From assembly GCA_900539755.1 (NCBI GenBank), contig UQDC01000001.1, positions 62,001-126,000 of the forward strand: DNA of 64,000 nt, given 5' to 3'. Source of the stretch: an uncultured Alistipes sp. (GTDB lineage: Bacteria > Bacteroidota > Bacteroidia > Bacteroidales > Rikenellaceae). Of the stretch, positions 37,167 through 45,832 are shown in pieces (position 1 is the stretch's first letter; each line of letters starts with the position of its first letter). The notes beneath the pieces are model-generated. The model saw only the letters and a program-made list of their open reading frames with translations, was not told where the DNA came from and made no database searches. The translations under genes were made by a program, and so were the position numbers.

Positions 37167-37488
37167 ATTGATTAGTAGTGTGTAATTCCAATCGTAATTG
37201 TAATGGTTGGAAAATAAGCTACACCATTTGCAGGTTGCCTATTCCTGTTTTGGCAAGAATGTTGAGATGTATTCTGAACTGTTTGAACGGATCACAGTCA
37301 AAGTACATCTTAGAAGGTATATTGGACTGGAGATTTTGAATAGCATGAAGCGTCAGTCTCAGTAATGTAATTAAATAGTAAGGCTTATTTCTCCCTTTGC
37401 CTTTTCTTATAATTAATACCTCTCTTTTTGAAGAGAATAACCTTATCTTGAACCACTAAATAGAAGCACAAGCCCAATCCATAAAAGG
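37167..37488. other. Intergenic region efp / mtgA with possible coding remnant
   Basis: This 322-bp spacer lies downstream of both convergent genes. The minus strand is open for 78 codons without stop (37219-37455) but has no plausible start and no family match I know. A 30-codon frame with a TTG start (37385-37477, minus) has a hydrophobic then lysine-rich make-up. Neither is strong enough to call a gene. Confidence 0.35.
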
Positions 37489-38205
37489 TTAACGGCGTTT
37501 TTGAGGAACTGGGGCGCAGTTTTCAGGATGATCGAAGTCGATGACGGGTAGTTTGTTCATCAGGGAGCGTACTTGTGCTGAACGACGCATCATGTAGGAA
37601 GAGGGGTTGGCCAGCTTCATACGGATCGGATTGGGTAGGACGGTGGCGATCATTGAGGCTTCGTGTCGATTGAGCTCTTCGGCGGTTTTACCATAAACAT
37701 GGCGTGCTGGAGCCTCTACGCCGTACATGTTTTCGCCGGTTTCGATCACGTTGAGGTAGACCTCCATGATCCGCCGCTTGCTCCAGAAAGTTTCGATCAG
37801 CAGTGTGTAGTAGGCTTCAAATCCTTTTCGGACCCAGGTGCGGGAGGGAAGGCAGAAGACATTTTTAGCGGTCTGTTGAGAGATGGTGCTGCCGCCGCGA
37901 AGCCGATCTCCTTCACGGTTTTCGTTGTAAGCTTTTTTGATGGCTTCCCAGTCGAAACCGTTGTGGACCATGAAATTGTTATCCTCGGTGGCAATCACGG
38001 CACACGGCATTACGGGATTGATGTGTGCCAACGAACACCAGTTGGATTGTACGGAGAGTCCTTTGTCCGGGAAATTTTCAATCACTCGGATCACCTTCAA
38101 TGGGGTCACGGTAATGGGTATAAACCGTGCGATGAGCACGGAACTCACCGAAAGCGTGACGAAGAAGATCGCCAGATAAAGCAACAGACGTCCGAAGTAT
38201 CGCAT
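37489..38205 (-). CDS. mtgA: Monofunctional peptidoglycan transglycosylase
   Basis: A GT51 glycosyltransferase without a transpeptidase domain, which polymerises lipid II at the inner membrane. One membrane anchor lies at ~7-28. The catalytic Glu is in IATEDNNFMVHNGFDW (near residue 73). GGSTISQQTAKN and KRRIMEVYLNVIETG complete the five-motif signature. The length of 238 aa is typical. It complements the class A PBP at 2.2 kb. The gene is divergent from nifJ, with a -7 element TAATTTTG at 38231-38238. Confidence 0.95.
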   Translation of the reverse strand: MRYFGRLLLYLAIFFVTLSVSSVLIARFIPITVTPLKVIRVIENFPDKGLSVQSNWCSLAHINPVMPCAVIATEDNNFMVHNGFDWEAIKKAYNENREGDRLRGGSTISQQTAKNVFCLPSRTWVRKGFEAYYTLLIETFWSKRRIMEVYLNVIETGENMYGVEAPARHVYGKTAEELNRHEASMIATVLPNPIRMKLANPSSYMMRRSAQVRSLMNKLPVIDFDHPENCAPVPQKRR

Positions 38206-38230
38206 TTGCGAAAAAATAGATTTCCAAATA

Positions 38231-38238
38231 CAAAATTA
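38231..38238 (-). promoter_or_regulatory. -7 promoter element of mtgA
   Basis: Reads TAATTTTG on the minus strand, 26 bp upstream of the mtgA ATG. A TTTG at 38263-38266 (minus) is 24 bp away, slightly too far for an ideal -33 element. Confidence 0.45.
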
Positions 38239-38315
38239 GCGGGAAAAAGGATACGATCCTCCCAAAAGAGTAAAATAAATGGCCTTAAAAGTGAAAAGGA
38301 TTAAAATAATAGGAG

Positions 38316-38323
38316 TATATTTG
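38316..38323 (+). promoter_or_regulatory. -7 promoter element of nifJ
   Basis: TATATTTG matches TAnnTTTG. The leader to the nifJ ATG at 38402 would be about 70 nt, the longest of the predicted leaders for a highly expressed gene here. No obvious -33 element. Confidence 0.55.
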
Positions 38324-38401
38324 CACGGATTATGTGGAGTTTCGATCCACGTTTCTTAGTTTCGAACAAAACACAAACTGACAAACATAGTTTATTGTAA
38401 G

Positions 38402-41400
38402 ATGGCACAGAAAAATTTTATTACTTGTGACGGTAACTATGCAGCTGCACATATCGCCTATATGTTCAGCGAAGTAGCTGCGATTTACCCCATCACTCCG
38501 TCATCGACGATGGCCGAATTGGTGGACGAATGGGCCGCACAGGGCCGCAAGAACATCTTCGGTGAGACGGTTAAAGTGGTAGAGATGCAGTCAGAGGCAG
38601 GTGCAGCAGGTGCTGTACATGGTTCTTTGCAGAGCGGCGCATTGACTTCTACCTTCACCGCATCACAGGGATTGTTGTTGATGATCCCGAATATGTACAA
38701 AATTGCCGGTGAGTTGCTTCCGGGCGTGTTCCACGTATCAGCTCGTGCATTGGCTGCTCAGAGCCTTTCAATCTTTGGTGACCACCAGGATGTTATGGCT
38801 ACGCGTCAGACCGGTTTTGCTATGCTGGCTACCAGCAGTGTACAGGAGGTGATGGATTTGGCTGGTTTGGCACACATTCTGGCCATCAAGTCACGTGTAC
38901 CGTTCCTGCACTTCTTCGATGGTTTCCGTACCTCTCACGAGATCCAGAAGATTGAAGTGATCGACGAGGATGCACTCAAAGCATTGCTTGACACAAAAGC
39001 TTTGGCTGAGTTCCGTCAGCGTGCGTTGAATCCTGAGCACCCGGTTACTCGTGGTACCGCACAGAACCCCGATATCTACTTCCAGTCACGTGAAGCTGCC
39101 AACCGTTTCTACGATGCTATTCCTGATATGGCCGCTGAAGCGATGGCACAGATCAGCAAGATCACGGGTCGTGAGTACAAACCGTTCGTTTATTATGGTG
39201 ATCCTGATGCAGAAAACATCATCATCGCAATGGGTTCGGTTACCGAGACCATCAAAGAGACGGTTGATTACCTGCGTGCCAAAGGTGAGAAAGTTGGTGT
39301 GATCACCGTTCACTTGTATCGCCCCTTCTCAGCGAAATATCTGTTGAATGTTGTACCGCAGAGTGTTAAACGTATCTGCGTATTGGATCGTACCAAAGAG
39401 CCGGGAGCAAATGGTGATCCTCTCTATCTGGATGTAAAAGATGTATTCTATGGCAAGGCTGGTGCTCCGCTGATTATCGGTGGTCGTTACGGTCTGTCAT
39501 CGAAAGATACCACTCCGGCTCAGATTCTGGCCGTATTTGACAACCTGAAAGCTAACGAGCCGAAGGATCAGTTCACTGTAGGTATCGTTGATGATGTTAC
39601 CTTCCGTTCACTGCCTGTTGGTCAGGAGATCAGTTTGGCGAAACCGGGTACTTTCGAGGCTCTGTTCTTCGGTTTGGGTGCTGACGGTACGGTAGGTGCC
39701 AACAAGAACTCAATCAAGATTATCGGTGGTTCTACCGACAAATATTGCCAGGCATACTTCTCGTATGACTCGAAGAAATCAGGTGGTTATACCTCATCTC
39801 ACCTGCGTTTCGGTGATCAACCTATTACCTCGCCTTATTTGGTAACTACTCCTGACTTTGTAGCTTGCCACGTTCCTTCGTATGTTTACAAATACGATGT
39901 ATTGAAGGGCTTGAAGAAGGGTGGTTCGTTCCTGTTGAACAGCATCCACGATGTTGAGACGACCAAGGAGACACTGCCTGATCACATGAAGAAGTATTTG
40001 GCAGAGAACAACATCAACTTCTACATCATCAACGCTACCAAGATCGCTATGGATCTGGGTCTGGGCAGCCGTACGAACACCATCATGCAGAGTGCATTCT
40101 TCAAGATTGCCAACGTGATTCCGTTCGACCAGGCTGTTGAGGAGATGAAGAAGGCCATCTACAAGAGCTACGGTAAGAAGGGTGAGGATATCGTCAACAT
40201 GAACTATGCAGCCGTTGATAAGGGCGGTGAAGAGGTTCAGAAGGTAGAGGTTCCTGCTGAGTGGGCAAACATCACCGTTAAGGAGGCAGAGGCTGTTGCC
40301 GATGACGCACCTGAATTCATCAACAAGATTGTTCGTCCGATCAACTCTTTGAAAGGTGACGATCTGCCTGTAAGTGCTTTTGTAGGTCGTGAAGACGGTA
40401 CTTGGGATGCGGGTACGGCAGCTTACGAGAAACGTGGTATTGCTGTGAACGTTCCGGAGTGGCAGAGTGAAAACTGTATCCAGTGTAACCAGTGTGCTTA
40501 TGTCTGCCCTCACGCTGTAATTCGTCCGTTCCTGTTGACCGATGAAGAGGCTGCCGCTGCACCTGCCGGTATGAAGACGGTTCAGGGTAACGGTGCTACC
40601 AAGGCATACAAATTCCGCATTCAGATCAGTCCTCTGGATTGTACCGGTTGCAACAACTGTGCAGATGTCTGCCCGGCTCCGACCAAGGCTTTGGTGATGA
40701 AACCGCTCGAGTCGCAGCTTGATGAGCAGAAGAATTGGGAGTATCTGACCAAGAAGGTCGGTTACAAAGATACCGTTGTTGATAAGACCAAGACAGTTAA
40801 GAACAGCCAGTTCGCACAACCTTTGTTCGAGTTCTCAGGAGCTTGCGCAGGTTGTGGTGAGACTCCTTATATCAAACTGATTACTCAGTTGTTCGGTGAT
40901 CGTATGATGGTAGCTAATGCTACAGGTTGCTCGTCCATCTATGGTGGTTCAGCTCCGTCGTCACCTTACACCGTGAACAGCAAGGGTCAGGGTCCGGCAT
41001 GGGCTAACTCACTGTTCGAGGATAACGCTGAGTTCGGTTTGGGTATGCACGTGGGTGTTGAGAAATTGCGCGACCGTGTGAAGAGCATGATGGAGAATGC
41101 AATTGCCAACTGCGATCAGTGCTCAGCTGAGTTGAAAGCTGCCATGCAGGAGTGGATCGATGGCAAGGATAGCAGTGCATTGAGTGCTGCTGCCAGCGAG
41201 AAGTTGATCCCAATGTTGGAGGCTTGCGGTTGTGATACCTGCAAAGAGCTGCTCGAATGGAAACAGTACTTCGTTAAGAAGTCTCAGTGGATCTTCGGTG
41301 GTGACGGTTGGGGTTACGATATCGGATTCGGTGGTGTGGATCACGTCCTCGCATCTGGTGCCGATGTCAACATCCTGATTCTCGATACCGAGGTATATTC

Positions 41401-41971
41401 AAATACCGGTGGTCAGTCTTCTAAAGCTACTCCGGTAGGTGCGGTTGCTAAGTTTGCTTCAGCTGGTAAACGTATCCGCAAGAAAGATATCGGTGCGATT
41501 GCCATGACCTATGGTTATATTTATGTAGCACAGGTTTCAATTGGTGCTAATCAGAACCAGTACCTGCAGGCAATCAAAGAGGCAGAGGCATATCCAGGAC
41601 CATCTCTGATCATTGCTTATGCTCCATGTATCAACCACGGTATCAAAGGCGGTATGACCCGTACTCAGACCGTAGGTAAAGAGGCTGTAGCTTGCGGTTA
41701 CTGGCAGTTGTGGCGTTTCAACCCGATGCTCGAGGAGCAGGGCAAGAATCCGTTCACACTCGACTCGAAGGAGCCGGATTGGAGCAAGTTCCGCGAATTC
41801 ATCCTCAAGGAGGTTCGTTACTCATCATTGACAAAACTCTTCCCGAAAGAGGCAGACGAACTCTTTGCAGCAGCAGAGGAGAATGCTAAATGGCGTTACA
41901 ATTCATACAAACGCTATGCATCAATGGATTTCTCAGCCGAAAAAGGCGAGCCGGTTCTTCCTACGAAGTAA
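38402..41971 (+). CDS. nifJ: Pyruvate:ferredoxin (flavodoxin) oxidoreductase
   Basis: Oxidises pyruvate plus CoA to acetyl-CoA and CO2, reducing ferredoxin; the central fermentative enzyme of anaerobes. The single-chain 1189-aa form has domain order gamma/alpha first (YPITPSSTMAELVDEWAAQG; domain II with SVKRICVLDRTKEPGA) and then the gamma domain. A two-[4Fe-4S] ferredoxin insert follows (CIQCNQCAYVCPHAV, CTGCNNCADVCP). The thiamin diphosphate domain with the third cluster comes last (CAGCGETPYIKL, GGDGWGYDIGFGG, NTGGQSSKATP). Codon choice looks strongly biased (few rare codons), consistent with high expression. It has its own promoter and terminator. Confidence 0.97.
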   Translation: MAQKNFITCDGNYAAAHIAYMFSEVAAIYPITPSSTMAELVDEWAAQGRKNIFGETVKVVEMQSEAGAAGAVHGSLQSGALTSTFTASQGLLLMIPNMYKIAGELLPGVFHVSARALAAQSLSIFGDHQDVMATRQTGFAMLATSSVQEVMDLAGLAHILAIKSRVPFLHFFDGFRTSHEIQKIEVIDEDALKALLDTKALAEFRQRALNPEHPVTRGTAQNPDIYFQSREAANRFYDAIPDMAAEAMAQISKITGREYKPFVYYGDPDAENIIIAMGSVTETIKETVDYLRAKGEKVGVITVHLYRPFSAKYLLNVVPQSVKRICVLDRTKEPGANGDPLYLDVKDVFYGKAGAPLIIGGRYGLSSKDTTPAQILAVFDNLKANEPKDQFTVGIVDDVTFRSLPVGQEISLAKPGTFEALFFGLGADGTVGANKNSIKIIGGSTDKYCQAYFSYDSKKSGGYTSSHLRFGDQPITSPYLVTTPDFVACHVPSYVYKYDVLKGLKKGGSFLLNSIHDVETTKETLPDHMKKYLAENNINFYIINATKIAMDLGLGSRTNTIMQSAFFKIANVIPFDQAVEEMKKAIYKSYGKKGEDIVNMNYAAVDKGGEEVQKVEVPAEWANITVKEAEAVADDAPEFINKIVRPINSLKGDDLPVSAFVGREDGTWDAGTAAYEKRGIAVNVPEWQSENCIQCNQCAYVCPHAVIRPFLLTDEEAAAAPAGMKTVQGNGATKAYKFRIQISPLDCTGCNNCADVCPAPTKALVMKPLESQLDEQKNWEYLTKKVGYKDTVVDKTKTVKNSQFAQPLFEFSGACAGCGETPYIKLITQLFGDRMMVANATGCSSIYGGSAPSSPYTVNSKGQGPAWANSLFEDNAEFGLGMHVGVEKLRDRVKSMMENAIANCDQCSAELKAAMQEWIDGKDSSALSAAASEKLIPMLEACGCDTCKELLEWKQYFVKKSQWIFGGDGWGYDIGFGGVDHVLASGADVNILILDTEVYSNTGGQSSKATPVGAVAKFASAGKRIRKKDIGAIAMTYGYIYVAQVSIGANQNQYLQAIKEAEAYPGPSLIIAYAPCINHGIKGGMTRTQTVGKEAVACGYWQLWRFNPMLEEQGKNPFTLDSKEPDWSKFREFILKEVRYSSLTKLFPKEADELFAAAEENAKWRYNSYKRYASMDFSAEKGEPVLPTK

Positions 41972-41993
41972 TCGCTTGATCCAATAATACGAG

Positions 41994-42031
41994 ATCGGGG
42001 CCGCACAATCGTGCGACCCCGATTTTTTTTG
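41994..42031 (+). terminator. Terminator of nifJ
   Basis: A G+C-rich stem ATCGGGGcCGCAC / GTGCGaCCCCGAT with a single internal mismatch and a 4-nt loop is followed by a T8 run. It lies 22 bp after the nifJ stop. Confidence 0.92.
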
Positions 42032-42215
42032 ATGGATATGTGGAATTGGAGTGTAATGTCTCTGTGGTGATTTTGGCTGTAAATTTCAACTCTTGTAAGA
42101 GGGGAGTAAGAGGTTGGTCCGTCCTTTTGGTGTAACGGCTATTCAGTGGTTTGTGGCGCTACGTCTGAACGCAGACAGACATTTATTGTTGCATGGTCAG
42201 ATCATAAAAAACACG

Positions 42216-42539
42216 CTATTCCACCTCTTTATGGGGCTGCTTGATAGAAGGAGACGACAGAGGATGGCTGCATGGAGAGAGGCAAGCACTGCAATCGCTG
42301 CAAGTAGAGGCGGTGGATTGGGAAGATTGGGGACTGGCTGATTGCGGTTGACGCAGTGCCTCCTCTTCGCGTCGAAATTCACCCGCAGTACAACGAATCC
42401 CGCGTTTTTGCATGTTGACGTTGGTCCCGATTTCCGAATCGATCGGGTGTCCCTTGATCATCTGTGTGAGGGATAGACCTATGACGAAAAGGGCTACGGC
42501 AGCCACTGTAATGGCGAATATGATCCAAAAGCTTTCCAT
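42216..42539 (-). CDS. Small single-span membrane protein with Cys-rich tail
   Basis: A 107-aa protein. Residues ~4-28 form one membrane segment (WIIFAITVAAVALFVIGLSL). Next comes the segment IGTNVNMQKRGIRC, which I recall from short membrane proteins in many Bacteroidota, where G-x-N-x-x-M-x-K-R-G-I-x-C is the conserved core. The remaining ~50 residues are low-complexity Ser/Pro with several extra cysteines (TCSDCSACLSPC), unusual for the family. No function is known to me. It lies between nifJ and trkA on the opposite strand, with a minus-strand TAATTTTG (42592-42599) as candidate -7 element. Confidence 0.65.
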   Translation of the reverse strand: MESFWIIFAITVAAVALFVIGLSLTQMIKGHPIDSEIGTNVNMQKRGIRCTAGEFRREEEALRQPQSASPQSSQSTASTCSDCSACLSPCSHPLSSPSIKQPHKEVE

Positions 42540-42741
42540 GTTTCGGCGTGGATTTGATTCTGTTTGGGCTGATTATGATGCAAAGTCCATACAAAATTAT
42601 AAATTTGTAAAGATTTCCCTCTGCATGGTGTTATCGTTCCATGATAGAGCTCAATAAGATTTTATTGAGAGTATCTGTTTGGGAGATGATGACTGTAAAC
42701 AGAGAGCAAGAGCAGAAGGATATAACCTGAAAATAGATCCC

Positions 42742-44082
42742 ATGAGAATAGTTATTTCGGGCGTAGGCGAGGTGGGAAGCCACTTGGCGAAGATGTTGAG
42801 CGGAGCTTCCCACGACATTACGGTGATTGATGACGATCCCAAACGGATCGAAGAGGTTGCGGGTATGGCGGATGTGATTACCATCGAAGGGGATTGCACC
42901 ACCTTTGCTGTATTGAAGAAAGCAGCAGTCCGCAAAGCCGATCTGTTTATTGCGGTCCGTCCTGAGGAGTCGATCAACATTATCTCGGCAGTGTTGGCCA
43001 AACAGCTTGGTGCCCGTAAGGCGATTGTACGTATCGATAACAACGAGTACCTGGAGCCGAACAACAAGGAGATGTTCATCAATATGGGTATCGACTACCT
43101 GTTTTATCCTGAAAAGGTGGCAGCTCGGGAGGTGATCAATCTGTTGGGACATACCAGTACGACTGAATATGTCGATTTTTCGGGCGGTAAGTTATCGTTG
43201 GTGGTCTTCAAGTTGGATGCCTCTTCTCCGTTGATTGGAAAGTCGTTGTTGGAGGTGACGGCTGATCGTGAATCATTGCCTTACCGTACGGTTGCTATCT
43301 CGCGTGAGGGAGAGACGATTATTCCGCGTGGTAACGATCAGTTCCAAGAAGGGGATACGATTTATGTAATTGCCAATCAGGATGATGTCAAGTCGTTGAT
43401 GTTCTTCTCCGGCAAGCCAAATATCGAGGTCAATAACATCATGATTTTGGGTGGTAGCCGTATTGGGGTACGTATTGCGGCTGAATTGCAGGAGGAGGCC
43501 AATGTCAAGTTGGTGGAGTACAATCCAGAGAAGGCCTACAAGTTGACAGAATTATTGGAAAAAACGTTGATTATCAGTGATGATGGTCGTAATATTGACT
43601 CAATGATCGAAGAGGGGTTGAGCAATATGGATGCTTTTGTAGCGGTGACGGGGCGTTCCGAGACCAATATTCTGGCAGCCATGGTGGCCAAACGTCTTGG
43701 GGTCAAGAAGGTGATTGCTGAGGTGGAGAACCTCAATTTCATCAATTTGGCCGAGAGTATGGGTATTGATACGATTATCAATAAAAAATTGATTACGGCC
43801 AGCAATATATTCCGTTTCACGATGAATACCGATGTACAGGCAATCAAGTGTTTGACGGGTTGCGATGCCGAGGTGTTGGAGTTTATTGCCAAGCCCAATT
43901 CTGTGGCTACGAAGGGACAGATTCGTGAGCTGAATTTCCCGCATGATGCGATGATTGGCGGAATTGTGCGTGGCGATCGCAGTTATATTGCTACAGGAGG
44001 TATGCAGATCAATGCATTTGATCGGGTGGTGGTTTTTGCACTGCCTTCGGCTATTTCGCGCATTGGGCGTTTTTTTAATTAG
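42742..44082 (+). CDS. trkA: Potassium uptake regulator TrkA
   Basis: Cytosolic NAD-binding regulatory subunit of the TrkH/TrkG potassium channel. Two tandem RCK units are visible: the first NAD-binding fold starts MRIVISGVGEVGSHLAKML (glycines 7-12) with acidic VIDDDP. Its TrkA-C domain runs about 140-225 (LDASSPLIGKSLLEV). The second fold starts IMILGGSRIGVRIAAEL with KLVEYNPEK, and a second TrkA-C lies at the end. The total is 446 aa. The frame opens 21 codons earlier, but the ATG at 42742 gives the conserved N-terminus. No trkH follows, which is unusual because the two are often adjacent. Confidence 0.94.
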   Translation: MRIVISGVGEVGSHLAKMLSGASHDITVIDDDPKRIEEVAGMADVITIEGDCTTFAVLKKAAVRKADLFIAVRPEESINIISAVLAKQLGARKAIVRIDNNEYLEPNNKEMFINMGIDYLFYPEKVAAREVINLLGHTSTTEYVDFSGGKLSLVVFKLDASSPLIGKSLLEVTADRESLPYRTVAISREGETIIPRGNDQFQEGDTIYVIANQDDVKSLMFFSGKPNIEVNNIMILGGSRIGVRIAAELQEEANVKLVEYNPEKAYKLTELLEKTLIISDDGRNIDSMIEEGLSNMDAFVAVTGRSETNILAAMVAKRLGVKKVIAEVENLNFINLAESMGIDTIINKKLITASNIFRFTMNTDVQAIKCLTGCDAEVLEFIAKPNSVATKGQIRELNFPHDAMIGGIVRGDRSYIATGGMQINAFDRVVVFALPSAISRIGRFFN

Positions 44083-44190
44083 CTACGTTGAGTAACGCCT
44101 ATTGAATTGCACGACTTTGTTTACAGGGTACGATTCAAATCTATCTTCCATGATGGCTGTTTGATGGCCTACAGATTTAACGAGTATTTT

Positions 44191-45699
44191 ATGCCTTTAT
44201 TGACGAAATTGATAAACGCTTTCTTTGCACGGCGGCGCAAGGAGATCGATTTTTTCATGGAGCATCCGCAGCAGGTGCAGCAACAGCAGTTGAAATGGTT
44301 GCTTAACCGGGCTGAAAATACGGTTTTTGGACGGGAGCATGGATTTTCGGCTGTCCGTACCGCCGAGGAGTTTGCTGCTGCGGTCCCAGTTGTTGATTAC
44401 GATTCATTTCAGAGCTATATCGCCCGGATCCGGGCTGGTGAACAGAACGTGCTGTGGCCTACTGAGATTAAATGGTTTGCCAAATCTTCAGGAACCACAT
44501 CTTCCAAAAGCAAGTTTATACCCGTCAGTCATGAGGGATTGCAGGGAGGACACATGCAGGGGCCACGAGATGTACTCTGCCTCTTTGCCCATTTGTATCC
44601 GCAAAGCCATGTTTTTGAGGGCAAGACGTTGACCCTTGGAGGTAGCCATCGGTTGGAGAGTACCGGCGGTAAGGCGCAGGAGGGGGACCTTTCGGCCATT
44701 TTGATTGAAAACACCCCCTGGTGGGCAGCCAAACGCCGTACGCCACGGGTCGAAACCGCTTTGATCCCCGATTTTGAGGAAAAGGTGCAGGCGATCTGTC
44801 GCGAGGCGATAGGGCAGCGTATTACGGCTTTTGCCGGAGTGCCGTCGTGGAATCTGGTCTTGATGAATCGTGTGCTGGAATATACGGGTAAACAGAATAT
44901 CCTGGAGGTTTGGCCCGATATGGAGCTGTTTGTGCATGGAGGAATGAACTTCAACCCTTATCGTGAACAGTATCGTCGGATCTTCCCGTCGGATCGCATG
45001 AAGTATATGGATACCTACAACGCTTCTGAGGGCTTTTTTGCCATTCAGAACGATCCGAAGAGCGACGATATGCTGTTGATGCTCGATTATGGCGTTTATT
45101 ACGAATTTCTGCCTGTTGCGTCGTTGAGCGATCCGTCCAAGGCGGTTCCTCTCGAAGGGGTACAGATGGGTGTAAATTATGCGATGATCATTACGACGAG
45201 CAATGGTCTGTGGCGTTATCAGATTGGCGATACCGTTGAATTTACGTCGATCGTTCCGTATAAAATTAAGATTACGGGACGGACAAAACTGTATATCAAT
45301 GCATTTGGTGAAGAGCTGATTATTGATAATGCAGAGACAGCCTTGCAACGGGTATGTGCCGAGACTGGGGCATTGGTTACCGATTATACGGTTGGACCGA
45401 TCTATATGGGAGACCGGAGTAAAGGGTCACATCAATGGCTGATTGAGTTCAATCGGGCGCCGACAGATATTGAACAGTTTACCGATCTGTTGGATCAGGC
45501 GCTTCAGCAGGTCAATTCTGACTATGAGGCCAAGCGATTCCGGGATACGACATTATTGCGTCCGACTGTGACGGTATTGCCCGAAGGAAGCTTCTATCGT
45601 TGGATGGAGAGTCGGGGTAAAGTGGGTGGCCAAAACAAGGTTCCTCGCCTTTATAACGATCGTACCTATATCGATCAACTTTTGGCACAGTCTCGGTGA
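44191..45699 (+). CDS. GH3-family acyl-acid-amido synthetase-like protein
   Basis: Member of the ANL adenylate-forming superfamily related to plant GH3 enzymes, which join amino acids to small carboxylic acids such as jasmonate or auxin. The adenylate-binding P-loop SSGTTSSKSKFIPVS, the motif YNASEGFFAIQND (acyl-adenylate/Mg site), YQIGDTVEF and ITGRTK mark the family. The length of ~503 aa is typical of Bacteroidota homologues. The frame extends upstream to 44107 (TTG) with another ATG at 44164; I prefer 44191 because MPLLTKLINAFFARR matches the usual N-terminus. The bacterial substrate is unknown. It follows trkA by ~110 bp. Confidence 0.88.
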   Translation: MPLLTKLINAFFARRRKEIDFFMEHPQQVQQQQLKWLLNRAENTVFGREHGFSAVRTAEEFAAAVPVVDYDSFQSYIARIRAGEQNVLWPTEIKWFAKSSGTTSSKSKFIPVSHEGLQGGHMQGPRDVLCLFAHLYPQSHVFEGKTLTLGGSHRLESTGGKAQEGDLSAILIENTPWWAAKRRTPRVETALIPDFEEKVQAICREAIGQRITAFAGVPSWNLVLMNRVLEYTGKQNILEVWPDMELFVHGGMNFNPYREQYRRIFPSDRMKYMDTYNASEGFFAIQNDPKSDDMLLMLDYGVYYEFLPVASLSDPSKAVPLEGVQMGVNYAMIITTSNGLWRYQIGDTVEFTSIVPYKIKITGRTKLYINAFGEELIIDNAETALQRVCAETGALVTDYTVGPIYMGDRSKGSHQWLIEFNRAPTDIEQFTDLLDQALQQVNSDYEAKRFRDTTLLRPTVTVLPEGSFYRWMESRGKVGGQNKVPRLYNDRTYIDQLLAQSR

Positions 45700-45832
45700 T
45701 CAGTAAGTGTTCAATAGGTTCATACTTATCTATAGAGGCATTTACCGTACTGATTAGGGGTATTGGCTGAGGAATGAACAATGGGCAGCAGTAAGTTGTT
45801 GTTGTCTGTGAAATTGAAGAAAGGAAGTCAGG

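Noticed and set aside
37385..37477. 30-codon minus-strand frame with TTG start after mtgA
   Set aside because: Hydrophobic then lysine-rich, but too short and without promoter or conservation evidence.
39794..40819. 341-aa minus-strand ORF inside nifJ
   Set aside because: It is antisense to conserved PFOR sequence and arises from the strong codon bias of nifJ.
44488..45348. 286-aa minus-strand ORF within the GH3-like gene
   Set aside because: Antisense shadow of conserved adenylation motifs.
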